From: an uncultured Allobaculum sp.
GTDB taxonomy: Bacteria; Bacillota_I; Bacilli_A; Erysipelotrichales; Erysipelotrichaceae
Length of the DNA: 64,000 nucleotides
Direction of reading: 5' to 3'
NCBI GenBank assembly: GCA_910577085.1
Contig: CAJTLE010000001.1
Location: 1-64,000 of the forward strand
Shown here: in pieces, positions 1 to 9,066 of the stretch
Numbering within the stretch: the stretch's first letter is position 1
Layout: the number at the start of each line of letters is the position of its first letter
The notes under the pieces: generated by a model
What the model was told of the DNA's origin: nothing
Databases searched by the model: none
Seen by the model: only the letters and a program-made list of their open reading frames with translations
Made by a program: the position numbers and the translations under genes

Positions 1-720
1 GATAAGCTTTTGATTGTCCAGAACAGCTTTCAGAGCCTTGACGTCCTTGATTTTTCCATCAAGGGGCATAAAGTAAACAGGAAGCTTACTCTTCTGCCCG
101 GTGATCATAAGAAGATTGATTTGCGGGAGAGGCTCATGGTCACGGTTATAGCCATATTTGACTAAAGAAATCAGTTCGGAATAGGAAGACACACTCGTAA
201 TATCAAGGGCAAAATACTCATTTGTCTGATTATGAGCTATCCACGCTCTGAAAAATTCCTGCTGTTCTGAAAGAGTCAGACTGCTCAACAGCTCACTTAC
301 CCTCTGACTGATGATTCCATCAGGAAGGAAAGTCTCATTATGGGCAGACCAGCGGTCAATCAGGTACAGCGGATTGCCCGTGGTGGCGAGAAACTGGCAG
401 CAGGTCATGATATGAGGCCAGCGAACAGGAAAAACTTTCTGAAGACAATCGAGCAGTCCGGTCTGGTCTGCCGCTTTGTCAATAATCGAATGACTTCCGG
501 TTTTAGATACAGTGATTGGTGTTTCAGTTTTTACCTGTCGAAGGCCAGTTCCGTTTTTGGCTCTTGGTCTGTTCGGAACGATTTCGCCGGTCTGATCATC
601 AATGTGACCGATGCATTTGCGATGAGAATCTGGTTTCTTTTTCTCCTTATTCCAGAATGACTCTACTTCATAGACGTAAATTCTTCCATTTTTACCTTTA
701 ACTCTGACCTGAGATGACAT
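1..720 (-). mobile_element. IS transposase, IS1634/IS4-like, cut by window edge
   Basis: An open frame begins at an ATG at 720 and runs off the left edge without a stop (240 codons seen). The first residues read MSSQVRVKGKNGRIYVYE, followed by a HRKCIGHIDDQTGEIVPN segment, which is the usual start of IS1634-type DDE transposases. A later FALDITSVSSYSE segment fits the first catalytic Asp region of that fold. The ribosome site AGGAGGGG lies 7 bases upstream of the start. A perfect 11-bp inverted repeat lies just outside (738-772). The rest of the catalytic domain and the left terminal repeat are outside the window, so intactness cannot be judged. The family call is from recognition, not alignment. 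Confidence 0.8.
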
Positions 721-737
721 AAGGACCCCTCCTGAAC

Positions 738-772
738 ATATGTATAATTTGTTAAAACATTATTATACATAT
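738..772. repeat. 11-bp perfect inverted repeat at the IS flank
   Basis: ATATGTATAAT at 738-748 is mirrored by ATTATACATAT at 762-772 around a 13-base spacer. Each arm holds a TATAAT, one per strand: the minus-strand copy could serve the transposase, and the plus-strand copy (743-748) could fire outward into the operon. No convincing -35 is seen for either. It may be an operator or part of the IS end. Confidence 0.5.
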
Positions 773-2344
773 CCTTGTTTTTCAAGAGGGAAAGCGGGTT
801 ATAGCTTTATATGTAGCGATGTCTTCGTTTTGATTAGCGCTTCCTGTGTATATAGTGGGGAAATCAGGTTACAAAGCCGTTACTATCTCGACAACAATCT
901 GGCCCGCAAGATTCATACCCGCATCCGTGATTACTCCATGATGGGTGAAAAGCCAGAAGCCGCCCGTTATTTTGGCGGTCTGTTTGATCAGGAGATGACC
1001 TCATTTTATAAAGATGCGGTCATGGATTCATATGGTCTGGATCTGAATGTGGATATCCTGACGGCGATTGAAAAAGAAGCCGAACTGCTTGGCCTTTACA
1101 AGGATGATCCGGATGAAATGCGTCTGATGGATCAGTATGTCCGCGATGTTATCCGCACGACCCGTGATCTGAGCTGTCCATTTATTGAAACGCCGCTTGG
1201 AGAAACCAGAGCACCGGTTTACAGCTGCACCTATAACACTTCGCTCATCCCGCCAAAGGGCGACGATTCGCTGCGCAGCCGCCTGATTCAAAGTGAACTG
1301 GCCAATCTAGGCGGCACTCCGGATGATGACATTCCAGAAAACATGATCATGTTCTACAAGTCGTTCTATGGTCTGCGCGCCAATGAGCTCAGCAAGTTCG
1401 CTCCGCCGATTCATGACGAAACCCATGACCGGCCAGGCGGCGAGTACTTCAAGGCTTACTACGAACTCGTGGATGGTCTGTTCCCGATTCCAGGTAAGAG
1501 TTCTGGCATCAGCCCGCATCTGGATAAATGGTGGCATCTGGTTACCAAAATGCCGGATCTCGATGAAGGCAACCAGGACAAACTGTTCCATGAACAGTTT
1601 GCGGCTTTCTTCTGGGCCATGTTGATTGGACTGATTGAACTCGATCAGATTTCGGATGAGCAGTGCCAGTACAAGATCAACCATGTGCGTCTGCGCTTAA
1701 ACAATGATCCGCGCCTGAAATTCAACAGCAGCACACTGGTGGTTTCCAATGGAACACCATGCGACAAGCTGTATGAAGTTCTCGATGCGATCTCGATTTA
1801 TCCAGCCCTGATTCACCGCATTCTGGACTACGTCAACAATGAAATCGCCTATGACATCAATATGAATGGCGATCTGAAAGATCGTCTGTTATGGGCCAAT
1901 CTGAAGAAATTTGAAATTGAAGAGCCGCTGATTGGTGTCAACCACGAAAAATCAACGTGCATTCTGGATCTGCCGCTGCTGCTGCGTAAGTCCAACAACA
2001 CGAAGACTTACTTTGAAGAAGATTCCATTGGTCTGTTGAAAGTGATTCTCGATGAGCTCAGACATTACTTCGAACTGAATATCAATGAAAAAGATGCGCT
2101 CAATGACTACATCGATTTCATCAAGACAGAATATGCCCGCAGTCTTGTCAGCTGGGAAAAAGAAGAACAGGCCATTCCGGCAACGCTGACTGGTTCTTTA
2201 TTTAACAGCTGGTATGAAACGCTGGCTCAGTACTTTGAAGATCTCGGCGCCCGTCGAGATGCCAGAGAGATCCGTTCGAAAGCGGAAGAACTCAAACAGA
2301 AGTACGACGCACAAAAGGGAAAAGGTGCGGATGCAAACGCCTAG
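740..2344 (+). CDS. Uncharacterised soluble protein, first gene of a four-gene operon; 5' end next to IS
   Basis: I do not recognise this protein. The frame is open from ATG 740, but the first ~42 codons look like IS-end sequence rather than protein. Convincing coding begins around 870-940 (RYYLDNNLARKIHTRIRDY), and the first good in-frame ATGs are at 938 and 941, without a clear ribosome site. The native start may therefore have been lost to the IS. The remainder is acidic, mostly helical in appearance, with no signal peptide or membrane span, and ends in a charged coiled-coil-like tail (ARRDAREIRSKAEELKQKYD). The next gene starts 30 bases downstream. Context implies a cytoplasmic partner of the two membrane proteins that follow. 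Confidence 0.6.
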   Translation: MYNLLKHYYTYPCFSRGKAGYSFICSDVFVLISASCVYSGEIRLQSRYYLDNNLARKIHTRIRDYSMMGEKPEAARYFGGLFDQEMTSFYKDAVMDSYGLDLNVDILTAIEKEAELLGLYKDDPDEMRLMDQYVRDVIRTTRDLSCPFIETPLGETRAPVYSCTYNTSLIPPKGDDSLRSRLIQSELANLGGTPDDDIPENMIMFYKSFYGLRANELSKFAPPIHDETHDRPGGEYFKAYYELVDGLFPIPGKSSGISPHLDKWWHLVTKMPDLDEGNQDKLFHEQFAAFFWAMLIGLIELDQISDEQCQYKINHVRLRLNNDPRLKFNSSTLVVSNGTPCDKLYEVLDAISIYPALIHRILDYVNNEIAYDINMNGDLKDRLLWANLKKFEIEEPLIGVNHEKSTCILDLPLLLRKSNNTKTYFEEDSIGLLKVILDELRHYFELNINEKDALNDYIDFIKTEYARSLVSWEKEEQAIPATLTGSLFNSWYETLAQYFEDLGARRDAREIRSKAEELKQKYDAQKGKGADANA

Positions 2345-2374
2345 AAAGACTGATTCAGAAAGGGGATTTCGAAC

Positions 2375-4312
2375 ATGTTGAATGTTCTGATCATGAACCG
2401 CGCGACGCGTGATTCCTTTCTGGAGCAGCCGGTTCTATATGCCAACATCGTCAATCGGCCGGATATCGAAATCTGCGGCTGGATTGAGTCTGGATCCACG
2501 CTGGAAACGGCTCTGCCGGCGATCGATGAACTGGTCGGGCCCCATCAGAAATGGCGGGCCATTGTGATCAGTTATGAAGACGATGGCGTCATGGAAAAAT
2601 TCGCCACTGATCCGGAAAATCCATTTGATTTTGACGGCAGTCCCTTTGCCTTATACCAGCAAAACCCCATTCCACTGGTCAGGCTGACGCATCTGCTTAA
2701 AGGTCTGCCGCCGCTGGAAAAGAGATATGTCGAAGAACAGATTGTCGACAAGACCGGGATGCCAAAGATGGTGTTTACCGAGCAGCCGCCTGATGAAGCG
2801 GTGGCCATGCAATGGAAACAGTTATCCGACCTGTATGAAAACGATCTGCGTGAACCCGAGCAGATCGTTCTCATACGCCGCCGTCTGAAACCCAAAGACC
2901 CATCCAAACGCCGTCTGGAAAATATGTGGAGCCTGCCTGAAGAAATCGAAAGTTCCCGGTTTGCGGACCGCAATGGCTATGCGCCAGGATGCCGGTTTCT
3001 GTGTGTGGACTACACCCGCCAGGGAAAATACCAGACGATTCAGGAAGCCTTTGAATTCTGGGTGAACAGTACGCTGATGGCCACGATTGAAGTGGATGGC
3101 AGCACCTTACAGGCTGGAAGACTGTATCGTCTGGAGACGCGGATGGACAAAAATTCGCTGACCAGTCTGTTTCGGATTCTGGATGCCAGGCTGACTAAAG
3201 TACAGAGCAGTTATCTTGAACATTCTGCCCGGCTGAAAGAAAAGCAGGCCAGTCAGGAGGAACGACTGCCGGCTTATCAGGTGACGCTGCCTGAACTGCA
3301 TCTGGAAACGGGATCGTTTGATGAAAGTGAAGAGATCTCCCTGAACTTTGCGATGTTTCCGGCCCGTAAGATGGACCCGATTCATGAGTGGCAGGAATAT
3401 CTGACACTTGTCCAGCAGGAATATCAGGCGTCGATTAAAAAAATCAGCCGCTCGTTTGACCGGGCGGCAGAGAAATTCCATGACAAGATGCATGTCAGTG
3501 TCGAAAAGGTCGAACTGCTCAATCAATGGCAGAAAGAAGATCTGGCCGAAGAACTCCAGAAAGAAAAGCTTGCCTGGATGGAAACAGGCGCCAGTCTGCC
3601 GGCCACGGGCATTGTCCGCAATCAGAAACTTCAGAAAACGGATGATACGGTCCGCTGGCTGTTAGAAAACCAGGCTGATCGGCGCGATGTTGGTTTCGTA
3701 GAAGGCAGCCTGCTTGTCATTGGGCTGCTGGTGGGACTCATTGGATTTGTTTTTCCGATTCAACGAAACCAGCAGGCCTGGGCGATGATTTTCTGGATTG
3801 TGCTGACCCTGCTTGTCGTCTGTGGTGTGGGATGGCTGAGTCTGTTTTTGTGGAACCGTCAGGCAAGAAATCTGGCTGCTTCGTATCGTGATGAAATCCG
3901 ACAGGCTGCAGCTGCGATGAACTCGGATACCAATGGCTTTGCGAAATATTTAGAGCAGGCCGTTAATCTGGTTCGCGGCTCGCAATATCTGCGCCTGAGC
4001 GACACGAAAGCATTGATGGGCCAGGTGCAGGATCAGTCCACCCTCTTTAACAACCACCAACAAGTCGATCTGCTGACGGATCTGCAAAATAACCTGCATA
4101 CCCTTCAGGCTGCCAACCATATCTTGTTGGAGGAAAATGAATTTCAAAGGGCATTGCCAGAACAAAACTGGGAAGATGTGGATGAAAAAAATCTGCTTTT
4201 GATTGAAGAAGATCCCGTCCAGGTGGAAGTCAATCACTCCGGATTTCATGTTGAAAGCCCATGGCCGTTTGTCAGCCGTCTGATTGTGGAACGGGAGGAG
4301 CTGTATGAATAA
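2375..4312 (+). CDS. Uncharacterised membrane protein with coiled coil and two TM helices
   Basis: This 645-residue protein is not recognised. The N-terminus (MLNVLIMNRATRDSF, then RAIVISYED near 61-69) has the alternating strand/helix pattern of a Rossmann- or receiver-like domain. A charged, helical, coiled-coil-like stretch covers about 330-400. Two hydrophobic spans lie at about 443-461 and 469-493, joined by a short loop. A second helical region of about 150 residues follows, ending WPFVSRLIVEREELYE. Both long regions probably face the same side of the membrane. The gene overlaps the next one by 8 bases, which implies tight translational coupling. Function is unknown; a scaffold for the neighbouring multi-span protein is one inference. 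Confidence 0.6.
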   Translation: MLNVLIMNRATRDSFLEQPVLYANIVNRPDIEICGWIESGSTLETALPAIDELVGPHQKWRAIVISYEDDGVMEKFATDPENPFDFDGSPFALYQQNPIPLVRLTHLLKGLPPLEKRYVEEQIVDKTGMPKMVFTEQPPDEAVAMQWKQLSDLYENDLREPEQIVLIRRRLKPKDPSKRRLENMWSLPEEIESSRFADRNGYAPGCRFLCVDYTRQGKYQTIQEAFEFWVNSTLMATIEVDGSTLQAGRLYRLETRMDKNSLTSLFRILDARLTKVQSSYLEHSARLKEKQASQEERLPAYQVTLPELHLETGSFDESEEISLNFAMFPARKMDPIHEWQEYLTLVQQEYQASIKKISRSFDRAAEKFHDKMHVSVEKVELLNQWQKEDLAEELQKEKLAWMETGASLPATGIVRNQKLQKTDDTVRWLLENQADRRDVGFVEGSLLVIGLLVGLIGFVFPIQRNQQAWAMIFWIVLTLLVVCGVGWLSLFLWNRQARNLAASYRDEIRQAAAAMNSDTNGFAKYLEQAVNLVRGSQYLRLSDTKALMGQVQDQSTLFNNHQQVDLLTDLQNNLHTLQAANHILLEENEFQRALPEQNWEDVDEKNLLLIEEDPVQVEVNHSGFHVESPWPFVSRLIVEREELYE

Positions 4313-7300
4313 TCTCCAGCAGCTTTTCCTTCATCTTCTCTCCTGTATCGCCGGCTTATATGCCCTGTGCGGACTTGGACAGCTGTATCCGCTCAAAAAG
4401 CCCAACCGTCCTTTGGAAGGGGTCATGGTACTGGTTGCCATCGGGTACAGTCTGATTGCTTCCTGGGTGCTGCTTGACCATGCCAGTCAGCTGGTGGCCA
4501 TGCTTCCAGACTGGCTCTCTCACAGCGCCGGCATTGATCTGCCTGCACTGTCGACAATGTTTCTGTTTGGCTATGCGCTGGTGCGTTTTGCGGTCGATGG
4601 AATTTTGCGCGGCCTGCAGTCACATAATGAGCTGTTGGCGTTTTGCGCCCTTGATTTTTATGAACAGGATCCCACCAGCCGCCAGTGGCATTTAAAACAG
4701 GGGCTGGCCGGATTTCAGCGGTTCATTCGATGGACGTACCTGGCCGCTCTTATTATGAGTGTTCTGTTTTTAACGATCGTCTGGACCTGGCCGAATGCCC
4801 AGATTGGCTGGGTCAGCTGGCTGCCAGTCGCTTTGTTGCCGATCTTGATGGCGATTAGAGTCTATCTGGATGGCCTGCCGCCCTTGCTGGATCCAAAACG
4901 AAACTACAGCGGATCTGGCATTGATGCGCTTGATATCTGCAACTATTATGGTCTGCGCTCTGTATATGAAGAAAACCTGCCGGAGCCCTTATTGACCTCG
5001 ACCGCAGGCTGTGATCTGCGGCATCTGACCAGTGCGATCAATCTGGTCGAAACCTGGCGCAAAAATGGCGGTCAGATCGAACGGATTGCCGCTGAGTATT
5101 ATGCCCTGCATCAGCGTTTTGCCAAAAGCGATCCGGATTGTGCCGCGGCTTCGATTGATCTGCTCAAAGGCCGCAATGTAGTGTTCTTCAACCCGTTTTA
5201 CCGGGATCTCAGTCTGTATCTGACGCTGCCACTGGCTTCGACTTTACTGGCCGGGGATCATGTCCTGATTCTTTGCGGCCGCAAAAGTCTGGAACAGCCG
5301 GCTAGAGAATGGATTGAAGAAGCAATTGGTTCGCAGACGCGCACGGAACACCTGTGGACGATACGACAGATTGATGATCAGGATGAACCTTGTCAGATCG
5401 GAATTATGACGTTTAACCAGATCTACAATCATGCCGTTTTGAAAAACAATCAGGACTTCTTCCATAAAGTGCAGTTTGTCATTTTGCTTGAGCCATCTAA
5501 ACTGATTGGAACCAGTCAGACGGCTCTGTCCATTATTGCCTCCAATCTCGGAGAGCCTGACCGCCGGCCGGTTTATGCGGTATGTGACCGTCAGACCACG
5601 GGTCTGATCGATACACTGTCGCATGTTTTAAAAAGTGAATTCATTGAAGCCTGTGCCAGTCCGGTTCCACATTGCCTGTACACCGCGATGTTCTGGGATG
5701 CCGATGGGGAATTCCGTCGTCAGGAGTTTTTTGATCACCAGAGCCGGTATCTTGGCAATGGTCTGGAACTGGCCGCTCTGGCCATCCGCTCCCAGGTGCC
5801 GCAGGTCAAATGGATTGGGGAAACCAAAGTTCCACTCAAAGATCTGCGCCGGATTGCCGGGCAGAGCTATCAGAACCTGTGCCGGTTCATGAACATCAAA
5901 GTCAGCCAGAATGCGTTGTTTGAGCGGGTCGATTTTGTCGACAGCCTCTGGCAGCCCGAAATGGAAAAACGGCCATTTCTGATTGTTGAAGATGAATTCA
6001 ACAATCTCTTTGCGACGCTTCATCCGTATCTGGCCAGAGGAACCGGACAGTCCTTTGTCCATATGCTTTCGGAAAACTATCTGCTTCGCGATTACATGAA
6101 GGAAAACCGGGAAGTGTTCGCAAGCAATCCCCAGGCTGTTCCTTCCTTGATTCCGGATTATGCAAGAACCGAACGCAATACGATTTTGAAACTGCTTCTG
6201 TTGATGAACATGAAGCCAGTCGATGAAGAAACCATCGCCAGAGAACTGCGGATGACGGGCATTTTAAACCGGGATCTCGAAAACGAAATCAACCGGCTGG
6301 TCCGAAAGTATACGCCGGCCGATGAGACGATCTTTACGATCAACCGCCGCAAAAAACTGGTGAACGAATTTACTCAGAAAGTGGTCGTTGAATATTCGAT
6401 CAGTGATGAAGCTTTCAGCCAGTACTTCCAGTCCTCGTTGAAAAATGCCTATTTTGTCGTTGAAGATGAACTGGCCAACCGTGAGTATCTCGATGCCAGA
6501 CTGTATGGGCAGATCGTTCAGGCCATTTTGCCAGGGCAGTTTCTGACGTATGGCGGCAAGTATTATCAGGTTCATTCCATCAACCCGATGGATGGCGTGA
6601 TTCTCCGACGGGCTTCGGATCTGTATGAAGGCCGTGAGTACTATCGCCAGAAGCGGATTTATACCATTACCACCACTCCAGCCAATGAGACAGAAAGTCC
6701 GTCCAACGATGCGATAAATCCAACGGATGAGATCACGGCGGAACTGGTCAGCTTCCAGCAGATCGGTTCCATTGAACTGCGTCAGGAACGCCACAATTTT
6801 TCAGTGGAAACCCCTGGGTATCTGCGGCTGCATGATAACCATGATCTTGAACATGGTGTGCCTTACACCTTCCAGCAGGAAGGCCGACAGGAGATTTTCA
6901 ACCGCTCGTATTTAAGTAAGACACTGTTACGGGTGAAGATGCCGGAAATGGATACACAGGATGCTCTGACCTTCTGTGTCCTGCTCAATGAACTGTTTCG
7001 CAGTATCTATCCGGAAAACTGGCCATATCTTTGCGCAGCAGCAGTTTATGATCCACAGGATGTCGATCCATGGATGAGCTATCTGGTTCCTCAGGTCAAG
7101 GGAAACTTTGAAGAGGGCGAAGTGCTGATCATTGAAGACAGTGAAATGGATCTGGGACTGATTGATTCATTCTGCCGAAATTTTGACAGCCTGATGGGCA
7201 TTGTCTATGACTATCTGGACTGGCTGGAAAATCCACAGGTGGAAAGCAGAGAAGATACAATCTATGAAGTGGATTTCGATGCGTTGATTGAAGAGATCAG

Positions 7301-7562
7301 GGAACGTAAAAAAGAAGAAGCCAAAAAGAAAAGCTTTTTCGCCCGCTGGAGAGCCAGACATTCCAAAAAGGACAAAGACAAGCCAGATCAAGCGGATTCA
7401 AATTCCGATGATGGTCCAGGCCATAGTGCAGATTCAAAACCTGACCAGCCAAAAGAAGAGGACACTTCGGCCTCTGATGGCAAGACCACACAATCCAAAA
7501 CGGAACAACTAGTCAAATTTACAAGACCCGTTCCGGATGATTTAAATCAGCCAAATTCTTGA
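4305..7562 (+). CDS. Large five-TM protein with degenerate helicase-like cytoplasmic region
   Basis: The ATG at 4305 is chosen over the upstream in-frame start because GGGAGGAG sits just ahead of it (1085 aa). Hydrophobic spans fall near residues 4-27, 38-57, 83-104, 140-160 and 168-188. The remaining ~890 residues are soluble. Their order of elements recalls an SF2 helicase: a NVVFFNPFYRDLSLYL strand-helix near 289 where a P-loop would be, VQFVILLEPSKLI near 390 where DEAD/H would be, and a winged-helix-like segment (LLMNMKPVDEETIAREL). No GxGKT or DExH is present, so nucleotide hydrolysis is doubtful. A conserved-looking block (FCVLLNELFRSIYPENWPY; LIIEDSEMDLGLIDSF) closes the fold before a Lys/Ser/Asp-rich disordered tail. 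The helicase-like reading is my inference from pattern. Confidence 0.55.
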   Translation: MNNLQQLFLHLLSCIAGLYALCGLGQLYPLKKPNRPLEGVMVLVAIGYSLIASWVLLDHASQLVAMLPDWLSHSAGIDLPALSTMFLFGYALVRFAVDGILRGLQSHNELLAFCALDFYEQDPTSRQWHLKQGLAGFQRFIRWTYLAALIMSVLFLTIVWTWPNAQIGWVSWLPVALLPILMAIRVYLDGLPPLLDPKRNYSGSGIDALDICNYYGLRSVYEENLPEPLLTSTAGCDLRHLTSAINLVETWRKNGGQIERIAAEYYALHQRFAKSDPDCAAASIDLLKGRNVVFFNPFYRDLSLYLTLPLASTLLAGDHVLILCGRKSLEQPAREWIEEAIGSQTRTEHLWTIRQIDDQDEPCQIGIMTFNQIYNHAVLKNNQDFFHKVQFVILLEPSKLIGTSQTALSIIASNLGEPDRRPVYAVCDRQTTGLIDTLSHVLKSEFIEACASPVPHCLYTAMFWDADGEFRRQEFFDHQSRYLGNGLELAALAIRSQVPQVKWIGETKVPLKDLRRIAGQSYQNLCRFMNIKVSQNALFERVDFVDSLWQPEMEKRPFLIVEDEFNNLFATLHPYLARGTGQSFVHMLSENYLLRDYMKENREVFASNPQAVPSLIPDYARTERNTILKLLLLMNMKPVDEETIARELRMTGILNRDLENEINRLVRKYTPADETIFTINRRKKLVNEFTQKVVVEYSISDEAFSQYFQSSLKNAYFVVEDELANREYLDARLYGQIVQAILPGQFLTYGGKYYQVHSINPMDGVILRRASDLYEGREYYRQKRIYTITTTPANETESPSNDAINPTDEITAELVSFQQIGSIELRQERHNFSVETPGYLRLHDNHDLEHGVPYTFQQEGRQEIFNRSYLSKTLLRVKMPEMDTQDALTFCVLLNELFRSIYPENWPYLCAAAVYDPQDVDPWMSYLVPQVKGNFEEGEVLIIEDSEMDLGLIDSFCRNFDSLMGIVYDYLDWLENPQVESREDTIYEVDFDALIEEIRERKKEEAKKKSFFARWRARHSKKDKDKPDQADSNSDDGPGHSADSKPDQPKEEDTSASDGKTTQSKTEQLVKFTRPVPDDLNQPNS

Positions 7563-7629
7563 GGCAGATTCGTTATAAGCAAAACCAACAACACCAGTCA
7601 GCAGCACAACAGGAAAGGATGGGGTAGAG

Positions 7630-8553
7630 ATGAACGAGGAAGAAAAGACACCATTTGATACCACTGCCTATCTGCGCTTTGGAAAAGATCAATTGCCTGA
7701 CTATCTTCGACCTGGAAAGCTTCGTGAATTTCTGGAAGACAACGGCTATGCCGGCAATCCGTTAACCAAAGCCCGCAAAGCCCCGCAGACCGTTTTCAAG
7801 GATCTTGAAATGACGGACGAAAAAGGCCAGCCGATTCTCGCTTCTTCCTGTGATTTCTGCGGCCAGCGCATCAATGGTGTTTCTTACCAGCAGTTAGCCG
7901 ATGGCCGGATCCGCTGCAATGAGTGTGCTTCTACAGCCATTGAAAACCTTGAAGAATTCAAACTGCTCTTTGAACAGTGCATCCAGCTGATGCAGGATTT
8001 CTATCAGGTGACTTTCCAGGTTTCCCTCGATATCCGGACGACAGACAGCGATGAAATTGCCCGCCGGACCGGAATGAAAGGACCGGAAGGAATGGGCAAA
8101 AAAGTAAGAGTGCTTGGCTTTGCGCAGAGTCAGAATGGCAAACATACGGTCGTTATTGAAAATGGCAGCCCAAGACTGGCTTCGATTGATACGATCGTCC
8201 ATGAAATGACCCACATCTGGCAATCCATCTCCTGGAATGAAGCAGAGTTTGAGCGGCTGTACCACATGGGAAACAAGAAGAAAAATGCACTGGCCAGGCT
8301 GCTCGTGCGTGAAGGCATGGCCGTCTGGTCGGCCCTTCAGTTTCTTTACCTGATTGGAGAGACAAGTTATGCGTCTCGTCAGGAAGCTCTGATGGAAAAT
8401 CGCAAAGATGAATATGGCCTTGGTTTTCTGTTGTTTCGCGAGCAGTTTCCTTTGATCCGAACGACTGATTTCCTGTATCGGACACCATTTACCGTCTTTC
8501 CGCCGATTCCACCAGAAACGATCCGACAGATTGTCAACCATATCTTTGCCTGA
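7630..8553 (+). CDS. Zinc metallopeptidase with LIM-like zinc module (DA1-like layout)
   Basis: The 307-aa protein carries CDFC (C74, C77) and CNEC (C96, C99), a four-cysteine zinc module like half of a LIM domain. This is followed by HEMTHIWQ (H191, E192, H195), the HExxH zinc-peptidase signature. REGMAVWSALQF follows, where E228 is the likely third zinc ligand. The order zinc module, HEMxH, then E is that of plant DA1 peptidases; this is an architectural resemblance, not an alignment. No signal peptide or TM is seen, so it probably acts in the cytoplasm. It is the last gene of the operon, 67 bases after the membrane protein, and is followed by a strong terminator. A plausible role is cleavage of a system component or client. 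The substrate is unknown. Confidence 0.7.
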   Translation: MNEEEKTPFDTTAYLRFGKDQLPDYLRPGKLREFLEDNGYAGNPLTKARKAPQTVFKDLEMTDEKGQPILASSCDFCGQRINGVSYQQLADGRIRCNECASTAIENLEEFKLLFEQCIQLMQDFYQVTFQVSLDIRTTDSDEIARRTGMKGPEGMGKKVRVLGFAQSQNGKHTVVIENGSPRLASIDTIVHEMTHIWQSISWNEAEFERLYHMGNKKKNALARLLVREGMAVWSALQFLYLIGETSYASRQEALMENRKDEYGLGFLLFREQFPLIRTTDFLYRTPFTVFPPIPPETIRQIVNHIFA

Positions 8554-8603
8554 ATCTTTCCTATGGAAAGACCAAAACGAATTGAATAAACATCAATCAA
8601 ATT

Positions 8604-8645
8604 GAGCACCTGATTTTCCGCCCGGAAAGTCAGGTGCTTTTTGTC
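8604..8645 (+). terminator. Rho-independent terminator after the four-gene operon
   Basis: Stem AGCACCTGA (8605-8613) pairs perfectly with TCAGGTGCT (8630-8638) and is followed by a T-run. It closes the operon and separates it from the sulfite reductase gene. Confidence 0.9.
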
Positions 8646-9022
8646 GTGAAGGTCTGACAGAAAATGAAAGGGCTGTGCGAAAAAATTATCAAATGCCGGG
8701 CTTAATGTTTCTACTTTATCCATATTGGACATTTTGATTCCATTTTTACGTTGTCCATATGGTCACGATGGGTTGGGGGTCGGATAGAGAAGACAGAATT
8801 TTTAAAAAGTCAAAACGGGAACGCTTCACCCTGCCGCATAAAGACAACATTAAGGGTAAAAAAGGCGTACCTTTGGGAGAATCGTAAAATCAGAGCACTG
8901 GTGAATAATGTCCGGATCAGATTCAAAGAAACTGAATGATTTGAGTGATGACAAATAAGGGAATTAAATTGTGAACAGAATGTCAAAATCCATGTAAATG
9001 CGAATCCGGAAGGGGGCAGGGA
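8646..9022. other. Intergenic stretch with one inverted repeat
   Basis: No supported gene is seen. It holds an imperfect inverted repeat, CCATATTGGACA (8720-8731) with TGTCCATATGG (8752-8762), one base bulged, which could be an operator or a leftover mobile-element end. The short open frames here lack ribosome sites and family features. Confidence 0.5.
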
Positions 9023-9031
9023 TGCTATACT
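9023..9031 (+). promoter_or_regulatory. Extended -10 promoter for the sulfite reductase gene
   Basis: TGC-TATACT is an extended -10 element 36 bases before the start codon. The -35 region is poor, as is common with extended -10 promoters. AGAGG lies ahead of the ATG as ribosome site. Confidence 0.5.
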
Positions 9032-9066
9032 TTGCCTGACAGATGAATAATTAGAGGTAGAAAAGA

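Noticed and set aside
8751..8939. 62-codon plus-strand frame before the sulfite reductase gene
   Set aside because: No ribosome site and no family similarity that I can see.
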